Positions 24,230-31,961 of a DNA stretch of 47,048 nt are shown piece after piece (position 1 is the stretch's first letter; the number at the start of each line of letters is the position of its first letter). The position numbers and the translations under genes are program-made. Under the pieces are notes generated by a model. The model did no database searches and was not told the DNA's origin. It worked only from the letters and a program-made list of their open reading frames with translations. Location of the stretch: contig JANYCR010000203.1 in assembly GCA_025360185.1 (NCBI GenBank), forward strand, positions 1-47,048. Reading direction: 5' to 3'. Source of the stretch: Leptospiraceae bacterium. GTDB lineage: Bacteria > Spirochaetota > Leptospiria > Leptospirales > Leptospiraceae.

Positions 24230-25870
24230 ATGTATTATACTCAGTATTTAGCTATTGATTATGGAACGACGCATATTAAGGGAATTTTATTTCGTCAGGT
24301 TCTGGGAAGTGTCACCATTTTGCGTCATGAGTCTTTGCAAATTGTTTCCCTTCCCGAAAAACAGTCTGACGAATATGAATACAATATTGTTCGTTTCATC
24401 CAGAGCTTTTTTCCAGAAGAATCCAATTTTCTAATTAACATAGCAATGGATAATTTATTTATCCGCGATTTAGTCGTTCCGTTAAATTCAGAAAAAGCAA
24501 TCAAAGAAATTCTTCCTTTCGAAGTTGAAAACGTTGTTCCTTTTCCAATTGAAACAATGGTAGTACAGGGTTGTATTTGGTGGGTAGGAAAAGAAGTTTC
24601 CAATGTAGTAGCATTTAGTGTTCACCACGATGAAGTAGAAAAGACATTCAAACCCTTTATGAAAAACGACATTCAGCTGAATTGTATTTCAACTGACGCA
24701 TATTCCTTAAGCTCTGCCATCCGCTATCATCAAGCAAAATCAATAACCGAAAAAGTAGTCGGTCAATTAGATATTGGAGGAAAGCTTTGTATCTTTAATG
24801 TAAACAGCGATGGACTTCTTAGCCATTCTCGTTTTTTTAGTGGGGGAGGTTTTCTTGTCACAGAAAAAATTGCCCAATTTCTAAAAGTCGATTTTCATAG
24901 AGCAGAAGAAATCAAACTAGCTTTCAATTTTTCCTTTGAATTAGTAGAAGAAGAATTTAAGCTAGAATTCATAAAAATCAATCATCTCACTTCAGACCAA
25001 TATGATGGGATAATTCAGATTATCCTAGACTCCTTTGACCAAATCGCTGGAGAAATTGTTAAGAGTATATATGCATTAGCTCCCATTCATCGACCTTCAA
25101 TTATTTATCTTTCTGGGGGCGGTTCCTCCTTTAAGGATGCTGCTAAATACTTAACACTTAAGATTGGAACTACCGTTAGTCCATATACTTTTTTAGAAAT
25201 TGAAGACCCTTCCTTTACAACTGCATTGGGAACAGGTCATCATAACCGCTTAAAGAAATCGGATAAGGTTGATTTTTTAACTCCAGAATTTTCAAAGCTA
25301 ATGAAGAACACGATTCGTCTAGATGCATTTAAACCCCATCTGATTATAGCTGGAATTTCTTTATTTATTTTGCTTACCGTATTTTTCGTGCAAATGTTTG
25401 TGGATACTCGTAAGTTAAGCGCATACGAGGCAGAGCTTAGAGAAAAATATAAACAAGGCTTTGGAGTAGAAGTCCCTGAAGACGAAGATGTAATGTCTCT
25501 AGCACAAAACAAAGTCAAAGAGGAAAATAAGAAATCAGAAATCGTAAGACTTTTTTTAAACAAAGAAAATATTCTAGAATTGCTTCTAGACTTAAATCAA
25601 AATTTTCCTGCAAAAGATTTTGATTTCATCTTAGATCAATTTACTTTAGATGGAAATATTGTTTCTATTTATGGGAGGGTCAATGAGTTCCAAGACATCG
25701 GAGCTGTTCAATCTTCGCTGGAAAAATCGCAAAAGTTTAAGAATATAAAAATAGTGAACAAAAACTTAATCAGTGGTGTTACTAAGTTTAAAGTTCGATT
25801 TAAAATTGAACTAGAGATACAAGCGAGCCCTGAAAAAAATACTAGTAAAGAAGAAGACAATGCTCAATAA
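24230..25870 (+). CDS. gspL: Type II secretion inner-membrane protein GspL (PilM-like ATPase fold)
   Basis: The protein is 546 aa. The cytoplasmic part has an actin-like fold starting LAIDYGTTHIKGILF, with QLDIGGKLCIF and IIYLSGGGSSF as the phosphate-binding segments. One membrane helix lies at about 368-388. The periplasmic part contains a coiled region and a final ferredoxin-like segment (DFILDQFTLDGNIVSIYGRV). It is longer than E. coli GspL (about 400 aa). By family it links the GspE ATPase to GspM in the inner-membrane platform. The start is 3 bp after gspK stops, and the end overlaps the next gene by 11 bp. Confidence 0.85.
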   Translation: MYYTQYLAIDYGTTHIKGILFRQVLGSVTILRHESLQIVSLPEKQSDEYEYNIVRFIQSFFPEESNFLINIAMDNLFIRDLVVPLNSEKAIKEILPFEVENVVPFPIETMVVQGCIWWVGKEVSNVVAFSVHHDEVEKTFKPFMKNDIQLNCISTDAYSLSSAIRYHQAKSITEKVVGQLDIGGKLCIFNVNSDGLLSHSRFFSGGGFLVTEKIAQFLKVDFHRAEEIKLAFNFSFELVEEEFKLEFIKINHLTSDQYDGIIQIILDSFDQIAGEIVKSIYALAPIHRPSIIYLSGGGSSFKDAAKYLTLKIGTTVSPYTFLEIEDPSFTTALGTGHHNRLKKSDKVDFLTPEFSKLMKNTIRLDAFKPHLIIAGISLFILLTVFFVQMFVDTRKLSAYEAELREKYKQGFGVEVPEDEDVMSLAQNKVKEENKKSEIVRLFLNKENILELLLDLNQNFPAKDFDFILDQFTLDGNIVSIYGRVNEFQDIGAVQSSLEKSQKFKNIKIVNKNLISGVTKFKVRFKIELEIQASPEKNTSKEEDNAQ

Positions 25871-26375
25871 ACTAGATGATCGGGAAAAGCTATTTGTAAT
25901 TGGTGGGGTTTTAGTTTTTATCATTGTGATTTTTGGGTTATTTATTTCCAAAATCATGGAAAGAAGAACAGCACTCACAGAAAGTCTATCTGAGGCAAGA
26001 GGCAATTTTGCGCGGTTAGATAAAACAATTCAGGATTATAATTACTACAGGTCACTCAAGTCAGGTGATGAAATTGATCTTACAAGCATTTATGCAAAGC
26101 TAGATCAAATATTAATTCGTTACGGCTTAAAAGATCGCGTACTTACGCAAAAAGATACTTCTACTCCAATCAAAAAAGAATATATCAAAATTACAATTGA
26201 TATAAGTTTACGCTCTGTTAAACTCGCAGATGTTTTTAAAATGATCTATGATATTGAAGTAATGAAACAAATAAATAGCAAAGTAGATTATATGAACTTT
26301 ATCAAACCTCTTCCTGGTAAGGAAGAGTATGATGTGAATATTCGATTTTCCTCGTTTACGAAGGTGAAGAAATAA
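25860..26375 (+). CDS. gspM: GspM-like inner-membrane protein
   Basis: The protein is 171 aa. The start DDREKLFVIGGVLVFIIVIFGLFI is a GspM-like pattern: a short charged segment, then one membrane helix (about 11-30). A coiled helix follows (ERRTALTESLSEARGNFARLDKTI), then a ferredoxin-like periplasmic domain. It is about the usual size for GspM. Position after gspL, with an 11-bp overlap, supports the assignment; sequence alone is weak because GspM is poorly conserved. By family it pairs with GspL in the inner-membrane platform. The next gene starts directly after its stop. Confidence 0.78.
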   Translation: MLNKLDDREKLFVIGGVLVFIIVIFGLFISKIMERRTALTESLSEARGNFARLDKTIQDYNYYRSLKSGDEIDLTSIYAKLDQILIRYGLKDRVLTQKDTSTPIKKEYIKITIDISLRSVKLADVFKMIYDIEVMKQINSKVDYMNFIKPLPGKEEYDVNIRFSSFTKVKK

Positions 26376-27344
26376 ATGGCTGAAGAATTAGAAAAAAAAA
26401 CTGTCGAGCAAGAAGAAGACATAGAAGAAGTTGCTCTGGACGAGCTTGGTTTTGAAGATGACGAGGATACATCAGGTGAATTAAGCTGGAAACAAAAGCT
26501 AATACTAATTAACTCCGGGATCATTGCATTCCTATTTTGTGTCGTTTTACTTTTTCCTTATGAAGAATTAGCTAGAACACAAATTTCTAAGTATGCGCTA
26601 GAAAATAATTTTGTATTGGAGTTTAGAAAACTAAATCTTTCTTTTTTTTCTACAAAGTCTGTTGATCATTTGATTTACCAAAATAAAGACAATATAGAAA
26701 TTCGGGCAGAATCTATTGATATTGACACTGGAATTTTTGACTTAATCAAACGGAATTTCAAAGGAAATATAAAGATTTCCTCGTTTAACTTAGAACTAAC
26801 TGAATATGCTATTAAAGCGAACACGATCAATATTGAAGATTCAAGCATCATTGGTTTTGACAGGGATCTAGCAAATATTAATGGAACGATTAGTATGCAA
26901 ATATTTGACGGGAAAATTCTTCGTTCTCCCGTTATCCCCATGCTCGACACATTACAAGGTGTAACCATTAAAAGTATTTTGCTCAGCTTAAAGAAGACAT
27001 TAAACAGTAACCGTCTTACAATTGAGAAAGGAATATTTACTCTTTCAATCGCAAAAATTACCGTAAGTGGTTATATTGAATTATCCCCTGTTTTGAAAGC
27101 TTCTAAACTTGATTTAAAATTATGCCCAAAGCTTACTGAAAAATACAGCGCCGAAAGAGAGGACATTGCTTCTAGCCTGCAACTACTTACAAAAGATATG
27201 CCGGAAGGTTGCATCCCGATTCAAGGAACTCTCGGAGATCCAAAGATGAATATGCCTGGAGTCCAACCACAACCCGCTCCAAACCCGGGAGTATTATCGC
27301 CGGTTCCTGCACCAACGCCTCCACCGCCAACGACGAATCCTTAA
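26376..27344 (+). CDS. gspN: GspN-like protein with Pro-rich tail
   Basis: The protein is 322 aa. An acidic cytoplasmic N-terminus (residues 1-45, rich in Glu/Asp) is followed by one membrane helix (about 48-68). An extracytoplasmic domain of repeated beta strands follows (VDHLIYQNKDNIEIRAESIDI, NLELTEYAIKANTI, ITVSGYIELSP), the pattern of GspN and AsmA-like proteins. The last 40 residues are rich in Pro, Thr, Gln and Asn (QPQPAPNPG, PVPAPTPPPP), likely a flexible tail reaching into the periplasm. GspN is an accessory component found in some type II systems; its exact role is unsettled. It is the last gene of the operon and converges with the next gene (4-bp overlap). Confidence 0.78.
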   Translation: MAEELEKKTVEQEEDIEEVALDELGFEDDEDTSGELSWKQKLILINSGIIAFLFCVVLLFPYEELARTQISKYALENNFVLEFRKLNLSFFSTKSVDHLIYQNKDNIEIRAESIDIDTGIFDLIKRNFKGNIKISSFNLELTEYAIKANTINIEDSSIIGFDRDLANINGTISMQIFDGKILRSPVIPMLDTLQGVTIKSILLSLKKTLNSNRLTIEKGIFTLSIAKITVSGYIELSPVLKASKLDLKLCPKLTEKYSAEREDIASSLQLLTKDMPEGCIPIQGTLGDPKMNMPGVQPQPAPNPGVLSPVPAPTPPPPTTNP

Positions 27345-28765
27345 TATACGGAAGGCGTAACTACATCCTTAATTTTTCTGCCCACATCATCTACTGTATA
27401 AATGCAAGTTGTTTCATTATGAATATTACCACAGGCTGAATTTGGTAATTCCTTGAAACAATTACAAGGCACTCCTTTTTTTCCAAGAATATATAGCTTT
27501 TCACAGGCAGGCTCTACTGGTTGTTCGATCGTATAGGAGCGCCTTTTCTGCCAGAGCTGTAGAATATCTCGTGATTCTTTTAATGGCAAAGAGGCGGCTA
27601 ATAGTGCCTTATCGCGCATGGGTAAACTTAGCTCTCTTATATTATCCTTACTTATGATTATTTTCTCAATATCTGCCTTTAAATCTTTTGATTCACATAT
27701 ATGGGTAGTTTGACCCGGAGGACAAAAATAGTTCGCATTACAATTGGAATTTGCTAGAGTAGGAAGAACAGCAGGACAAGAATAATTTCCATAGCCTACA
27801 GCAAGGAGTGCAGCGGGCAAATATACAATAGCCCCTCTTTTCATTTCTCGTTCCAATTCACGACAGCCAAGCTCTGCTCCTAGATTGGGATCTGATTTTG
27901 CAATTCTTCTAAGAATTATTTCGGAGGCAGCATCGGTTTCATAATGGGGTTTTGAGTTGACTATTCGACGCATATGTGCAATCATTGCAGGCAGATATTC
28001 AGGGGTATCCAGATCTGCGTAACGCACTGATCTTTCTAAAGCTAAGACTTCCGATTCTTCCAAAATCGCTTTTCGAAAGACAGGTATGAATTTGCTTTTT
28101 TCAGATGCGGATAAGCTTAAGTATACGTCATCCCAGGCTTGTAGAATGTCCATCGAAACAGGACGATTGGCATTAAAAGAAATTGTTTTAATCAGTAGAT
28201 CGGTTACTGCCGATTCGCCTCCTATTTGTTTCATTTCCTGAACAAGCGAGGCAAATGAAAAATTTCCACATCTCCTTCCGACCATGGCAGGTGCAGCAAC
28301 ACGCAAGTCAGGTACGTCCGTCCAAATGAAATTATCCGCAAATGTATATTCCTTACAGTCTTTGAAGGATCTATTTTCCGAGCCTAGATAAATTACATAC
28401 CAACTTTCATTTTTTCCACATCGATAAGCAATCCTGCTACCAGACTCTGATTTATTTGTAGAAATCGCTGCTTCAGAAATGCCTGATTTCGAAAGATAGC
28501 AACCATACGAAAGCTCTCTACTAGAAAAGCCTTTTCCTAATTGAATGGCTGCTTCCTGGTAGGAGCATGTTCCGCCACCATAGAGTGTAATACAAGGCTT
28601 GGTAGTTACCACTCTTATAATCAATTCCGCATGAAGTGGCTCATCGGTATCCGCAACCTTAATTATTTTATTTGTGGAGCATTGTAATAAATGAATAGAA
28701 CAAAAGATAAAAAGAAGGACTTGAAAGTACCTTCCCAGTTTGAGATATACGGTAGTATGAAACAT
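27341..28765 (-). CDS. Large Cys-rich lipoprotein of unknown function
   Basis: The protein is 474 aa. The hydrophobic N-terminus ends in IHLLQC, a lipobox with Cys29 as the acylated residue. The mature part has many Cys (for example GTCSYQE, YGCYLSKS, YRCGKNE, CKEY, NSNCNANYFCPPG, EPACEK and VPCNCFKELPNSACG), so it is very likely disulfide-bonded and extracytoplasmic. The middle (about 170-310) is helical and Leu/Ala-rich with some HEAT-like spacing. No family was recognised. It is monocistronic and convergent with the secretion operon; a role as a secreted or surface-displayed substrate is speculation only. Confidence 0.7.
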   Translation of the reverse strand: MFHTTVYLKLGRYFQVLLFIFCSIHLLQCSTNKIIKVADTDEPLHAELIIRVVTTKPCITLYGGGTCSYQEAAIQLGKGFSSRELSYGCYLSKSGISEAAISTNKSESGSRIAYRCGKNESWYVIYLGSENRSFKDCKEYTFADNFIWTDVPDLRVAAPAMVGRRCGNFSFASLVQEMKQIGGESAVTDLLIKTISFNANRPVSMDILQAWDDVYLSLSASEKSKFIPVFRKAILEESEVLALERSVRYADLDTPEYLPAMIAHMRRIVNSKPHYETDAASEIILRRIAKSDPNLGAELGCRELEREMKRGAIVYLPAALLAVGYGNYSCPAVLPTLANSNCNANYFCPPGQTTHICESKDLKADIEKIIISKDNIRELSLPMRDKALLAASLPLKESRDILQLWQKRRSYTIEQPVEPACEKLYILGKKGVPCNCFKELPNSACGNIHNETTCIYTVDDVGRKIKDVVTPSVY

Positions 28766-28929
28766 ATTAGTAATTGGATTTCATTCAGAAAAGCTAGTCA
28801 ATTCAAAATTCTCTTGCCAATTATCGAGTCAACGTCTTTCCCTTGTTAGTTAAAGGTCACATTCGATACGCGATATTAATGTAAACAGAGTCTTCATTAT
28901 AAAACACGCACTCAGTGACCGATTTTTTC

Positions 28930-28954
28930 CTCCGCGTCTCTGCGCCTCAGTGGC
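28930..28954 (+). repeat. Dispersed CTCYGYG repeat, copy 4
   Basis: This unit begins CTCCGCGTCTCTGCG and ends CCTCAGTGGC. Together with a following AAATCC it ends 2 bp before the stop codon of the desaturase, the same arrangement as copy 1 beside rnr. The rest of the 197-bp gap 28766-28962 shows no gene. Confidence 0.75.
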
Positions 28955-28962
28955 AAATCCTT

Positions 28963-30054
28963 CTAAGCCGCCATTACCTTCTCTGCATAAGGATCAGGAA
29001 GTGAAAAAGCAAAGATGCGTTTCCATACAGAGGCAAATTGTTTCACAAAACTTCCAGTGTTATAATGCTGACCGTATTGTTCACAAAGTGCTTTGAGTCG
29101 TGGAGCAATTTCTTCATAACGAGCAGCAGGAATATCAGGAAACATATGATGCTCTATTTGATGACTCAAATGCCCACTCATGAGATAGAAAAGTTTACTT
29201 CCTTCTAAATTAGAAGAGCCTTTCAATTGGCGTAAATACCAGTCCGCTCTTGTTTCATTTTCAATATCTTTAGGTGTAAACGTCTCCGCATTCTCAGTAA
29301 AATGTCCACAAAAGATAATGGAATATGTCCAGAGGTTACGCATGGTATTCGCAAGGACATTTCCCAAAAATATCTTAGGAGCCATGAATCCACCAAGTAG
29401 CGGAAAAGCGACGTAATCCTTAAAAAGTTGAAGCTCTACTTTTTTTCCAAATACATCTTTGTATTCTTTGAGGGATCTTTTAGTTCTTTGTTTCTTTGGT
29501 TTTTCTAAGTATTCTACTTTGTAACCGTGCTTACCAATTCCCCATTCGAAGTTAAACGCGAGAAAGAAATTAGAAATAGATTGAAATAAGTTAACCGGTT
29601 TCCAGGGTTGCTCTTCGGAAAGTCGTGTGAAGTGATAGCCATAATCGTGATCTTTTCCAACAACGTTAGTGTACGTATGGTGCATGTAATTATGATAGAA
29701 TTTCCACTGAGCAGAATCAGAAACGATGTCCCATTCATAAGTGTTGGAATTAAATTCAGGATCATTCATCCAATCGTATTGACCGTGCATTACATTATGA
29801 CCGATTTCCATATTGTTTAGAATTTTAGAAATTCCAAGCATACTAGTTCCAAGGGCAAACGTAATCGGATCTAAACTAAAGTGAATCAGGAGTCGTCCAA
29901 CTATTTCATTGTAGCGGTAAGTCGCCTGGACTTTTCTGATATGGTCTGCGTCTTCTTTTCCAACTTTAGATAAAACTTCAGTGCGGATAATCTCTAATTC
30001 TTTTCCAAAGGATTCGATTTCTTCTTTCGTTAATGGTTTACTTTTCGTATTCAT
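28963..30054 (-). CDS. Membrane fatty acid desaturase (acyl-CoA/acyl-lipid type)
   Basis: The protein is 363 aa. It carries the three His boxes of the di-iron desaturase family: HNVMH (86-90), HNYMHH (121-126) and HQIEHH (298-303, followed by MFPDIP). The last box has Gln in front of the second His, as in front-end and DesA3-like enzymes. Several hydrophobic stretches place it in the inner membrane. It inserts a double bond into acyl chains with electrons from a partner reductase. That partner is probably the gene just upstream (23-bp gap). Regiospecificity cannot be read from the sequence. Expression is likely controlled by the adjacent TetR protein. Confidence 0.93.
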   Translation of the reverse strand: MNTKSKPLTKEEIESFGKELEIIRTEVLSKVGKEDADHIRKVQATYRYNEIVGRLLIHFSLDPITFALGTSMLGISKILNNMEIGHNVMHGQYDWMNDPEFNSNTYEWDIVSDSAQWKFYHNYMHHTYTNVVGKDHDYGYHFTRLSEEQPWKPVNLFQSISNFFLAFNFEWGIGKHGYKVEYLEKPKKQRTKRSLKEYKDVFGKKVELQLFKDYVAFPLLGGFMAPKIFLGNVLANTMRNLWTYSIIFCGHFTENAETFTPKDIENETRADWYLRQLKGSSNLEGSKLFYLMSGHLSHQIEHHMFPDIPAARYEEIAPRLKALCEQYGQHYNTGSFVKQFASVWKRIFAFSLPDPYAEKVMAA

Positions 30055-30077
30055 AAATAACTCCTTGTTATTTTCAA

Positions 30078-31160
30078 TTAAATTTCTAATTCTAAATTTT
30101 CTTCTGCACGGCTGAGGCAGAGTTGGATGGTTTCTTCGCCAGACTCCGACGCGGAACCTTCTTGCATATTTGTGACGACACCGGATTTTTTAGTGCAAGC
30201 ACAGGTATGGCAAATTCCCATACGACAACCGCTTTGCGGATATACGCCATTATCTTCCAATTCTTCGAGTAAGGTTTTCTCACCGTTTAAAAGCAAAGTC
30301 TTGTGAGACTTAGTAAGAGTAACCTCTACTTGTTTCGAATCTTTCTTGGAACCAGTCTTTAAAAAAGGTTGGAAGTTTTCAGAGATTAGTTTGTCGTTTG
30401 GGATAATCGCCTTTACACTCTCCTGTAAAGTTCCGGGACCACATAAATAAGTGAGTCTTTCGGAAAAATCAGGAACGAGTTCTAAAAGCATTTCTCTTGT
30501 GAAAAATCCTGTTTTAAATCCAGCAGAGTCTTCGTCAGTCAAAATGAATTCGACATCTAAGGAAGGAAAGTTAGTTCGCATAGAATTTAACTCCGAAAAG
30601 AAAATAATTTCTTCCTTAGTGCGAGAGAAATACAAGAGTTTGACGCTACCTGAATAATTTTCTTTCTGCAAAGTTTTCAGAATGGAATATACAGGAGTAA
30701 TCCCACTTCCACCGACTACGAATAGAAATTTAGAAGGTAAAACTTCTGGAAGAATAAAGCTTCCTTGTGGCAAGCCAAGTTCGACAAAATCACCAAGTTG
30801 CAAATTCTCGTGAACAAAATTGGAGACAAGCCCCGCTTTTTGGCGTTTGACTGTAATGCGGATGTCGGGCTCATATGGAGCGGAGGAAATCGAATAGTAA
30901 CGAGTAATTCTCTTTCCATTGATTTCAACGGTCACTGGAAGGTATTGCCCTGCTTGAAATTTGAGTCCCTTCTTGTTCACTCGGAGAACAAGTGTTTTAG
31001 TCTCTTTGGTTTCTAGATGTATACTGATAATTCTAGCCTTGGTTCTAGAAATGGAATATACTGGGTTTATTTCCTCTAAAAGGAAGTTAAACCAGTCTTT
31101 TGGATTGAATAAATCTAGATATTCGCTTGGTTTATGGTATTTAAATGGAAAAGTTTTCAT
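30078..31160 (-). CDS. Flavin/[2Fe-2S] oxidoreductase, desaturase electron donor
   Basis: The protein is 360 aa in three parts: a FAD/FMN-binding domain with RYYSISS (about residue 87), an NAD(P)-binding domain starting LFVVGGSGITPVYSIL, and a C-terminal plant-type [2Fe-2S] ferredoxin domain. The cluster ligands are Cys312, Cys317, Cys320 and Cys348 in GCRMGICHTCAC and QLCLS. It moves electrons from NAD(P)H to a terminal oxygenase-type enzyme; next to a desaturase this is the expected supply route, as in the DesA3/Rv3230c pair of mycobacteria. It is the first gene of the operon, divergent from tetR, with an operator-like palindrome 19 bp upstream of the start. Confidence 0.92.
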   Translation of the reverse strand: MKTFPFKYHKPSEYLDLFNPKDWFNFLLEEINPVYSISRTKARIISIHLETKETKTLVLRVNKKGLKFQAGQYLPVTVEINGKRITRYYSISSAPYEPDIRITVKRQKAGLVSNFVHENLQLGDFVELGLPQGSFILPEVLPSKFLFVVGGSGITPVYSILKTLQKENYSGSVKLLYFSRTKEEIIFFSELNSMRTNFPSLDVEFILTDEDSAGFKTGFFTREMLLELVPDFSERLTYLCGPGTLQESVKAIIPNDKLISENFQPFLKTGSKKDSKQVEVTLTKSHKTLLLNGEKTLLEELEDNGVYPQSGCRMGICHTCACTKKSGVVTNMQEGSASESGEETIQLCLSRAEENLELEI

Positions 31161-31178
31161 TTCGCCTCTCTTAAGTGA

Positions 31179-31194
31179 GTAAACACTTGTTCAC
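31179..31194. promoter_or_regulatory. Operator-like palindrome for the desaturase operon (site 1)
   Basis: GTAAACACTTGTTCAC at 31179-31194 matches site 2 at 15 of 16 positions and is a near-perfect 7-2-7 palindrome. It lies between the reductase start (31160) and tetR. The shape resembles FabR/DesT-type sites. Repression by the adjacent TetR protein is inferred. Confidence 0.75.
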
Positions 31195-31261
31195 AAACAT
31201 ACACGTATTATTTTTCCCGTCAACTAAAAAACTGCTTTTTTTCTCAAAGGAATAAAAAAAA

Positions 31262-31277
31262 GTGAACACTTGTTCAC
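31262..31277. promoter_or_regulatory. Operator-like palindrome at tetR (site 2)
   Basis: GTGAACACTTGTTCAC at 31262-31277 has perfect 7-bp arms (GTGAACA and TGTTCAC) with a 2-bp centre. It ends 12 bp before the TetR ATG and abuts its ribosome-binding site (AGAGGA). Binding here would suggest autoregulation. Confidence 0.78.
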
Positions 31278-31289
31278 AGAGGATTTTCG

Positions 31290-31919
31290 ATGAAATTAAA
31301 CCAGAGATACCAACAAAAGCTCAGAACCCGCACTACTCTCATCCAATCAGCACTAAAACTCATGGGAGAAGACAAAAGCCTAGGCTCCCTCAGCCTTCGA
31401 GAAGTCGCGGGAGAAGCGGGAATTGTGCCAGCGGCATTCTATCGACATTTCAAAGACATCGAAGAATTGGGATTAGCCCTTGTGGACGATATGAGCGTTA
31501 AACTCCGTGTTATCCTCAGAGATGCAAGAAAGAAGGGAGCTTACAAAACCGCGCTCCAAGTTTCGATTTCATTATTTTTCAATTATGTAAAAAGCAACCG
31601 GCTCCTATTTCGATTCATCACCCGCGAACAGGTAGGCGGAAGCAAGCGGATAAGACAGGCTATCCGTAACGAGATGTCGTTTATCGCATCCGAACTTGCC
31701 TCCGACATGAAACGACCAGGAATGCCCTACTCTAAGTTAGAATTTATTTCCGAGTTTATCGTGACGACAGCCTTTAGCATTGCAGGAAATTATCTAGACT
31801 GTGACCCGAAAGACTTAGAAGCGGAACGAAAACTAAAAATGAAAAGCATCAACCAACTCCGTCTTATCTTCAAAGGTGCGTTAGGCGGCAAAAAAAGAGC
31901 CTTTCGGCTCCAGGTATGA
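31290..31919 (+). CDS. TetR-family regulator, FabR/DesT-like
   Basis: The protein is 209 aa. The N-terminal HTH reads LGSLSLREVAGEAGIVPAAFYRHFKDIEEL (positions about 33-62), where VPAAFYRHF is characteristic of FabR/DesT-like members. The C-terminal ligand domain is helical. AGAGGA precedes the ATG. FabR and DesT sense the ratio of unsaturated to saturated acyl-CoA and control desaturation genes, and DesT controls a desaturase/reductase operon much like the one divergent here. By this analogy, the protein would adjust membrane fluidity. Two 16-bp palindromes in the intergenic region are the candidate binding sites. Confidence 0.88.
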   Translation: MKLNQRYQQKLRTRTTLIQSALKLMGEDKSLGSLSLREVAGEAGIVPAAFYRHFKDIEELGLALVDDMSVKLRVILRDARKKGAYKTALQVSISLFFNYVKSNRLLFRFITREQVGGSKRIRQAIRNEMSFIASELASDMKRPGMPYSKLEFISEFIVTTAFSIAGNYLDCDPKDLEAERKLKMKSINQLRLIFKGALGGKKRAFRLQV

Positions 31920-31961
31920 ATTAAAAATTCTGCTTAAAATAAAACGATTTTAATTATGTTT

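Noticed and set aside
31262-31501. A 79-codon plus-strand frame starting inside the operator
   Set aside because: It overlaps the TetR gene in another frame, has no family pattern, and the TetR frame has an HTH and a proper ribosome-binding site.
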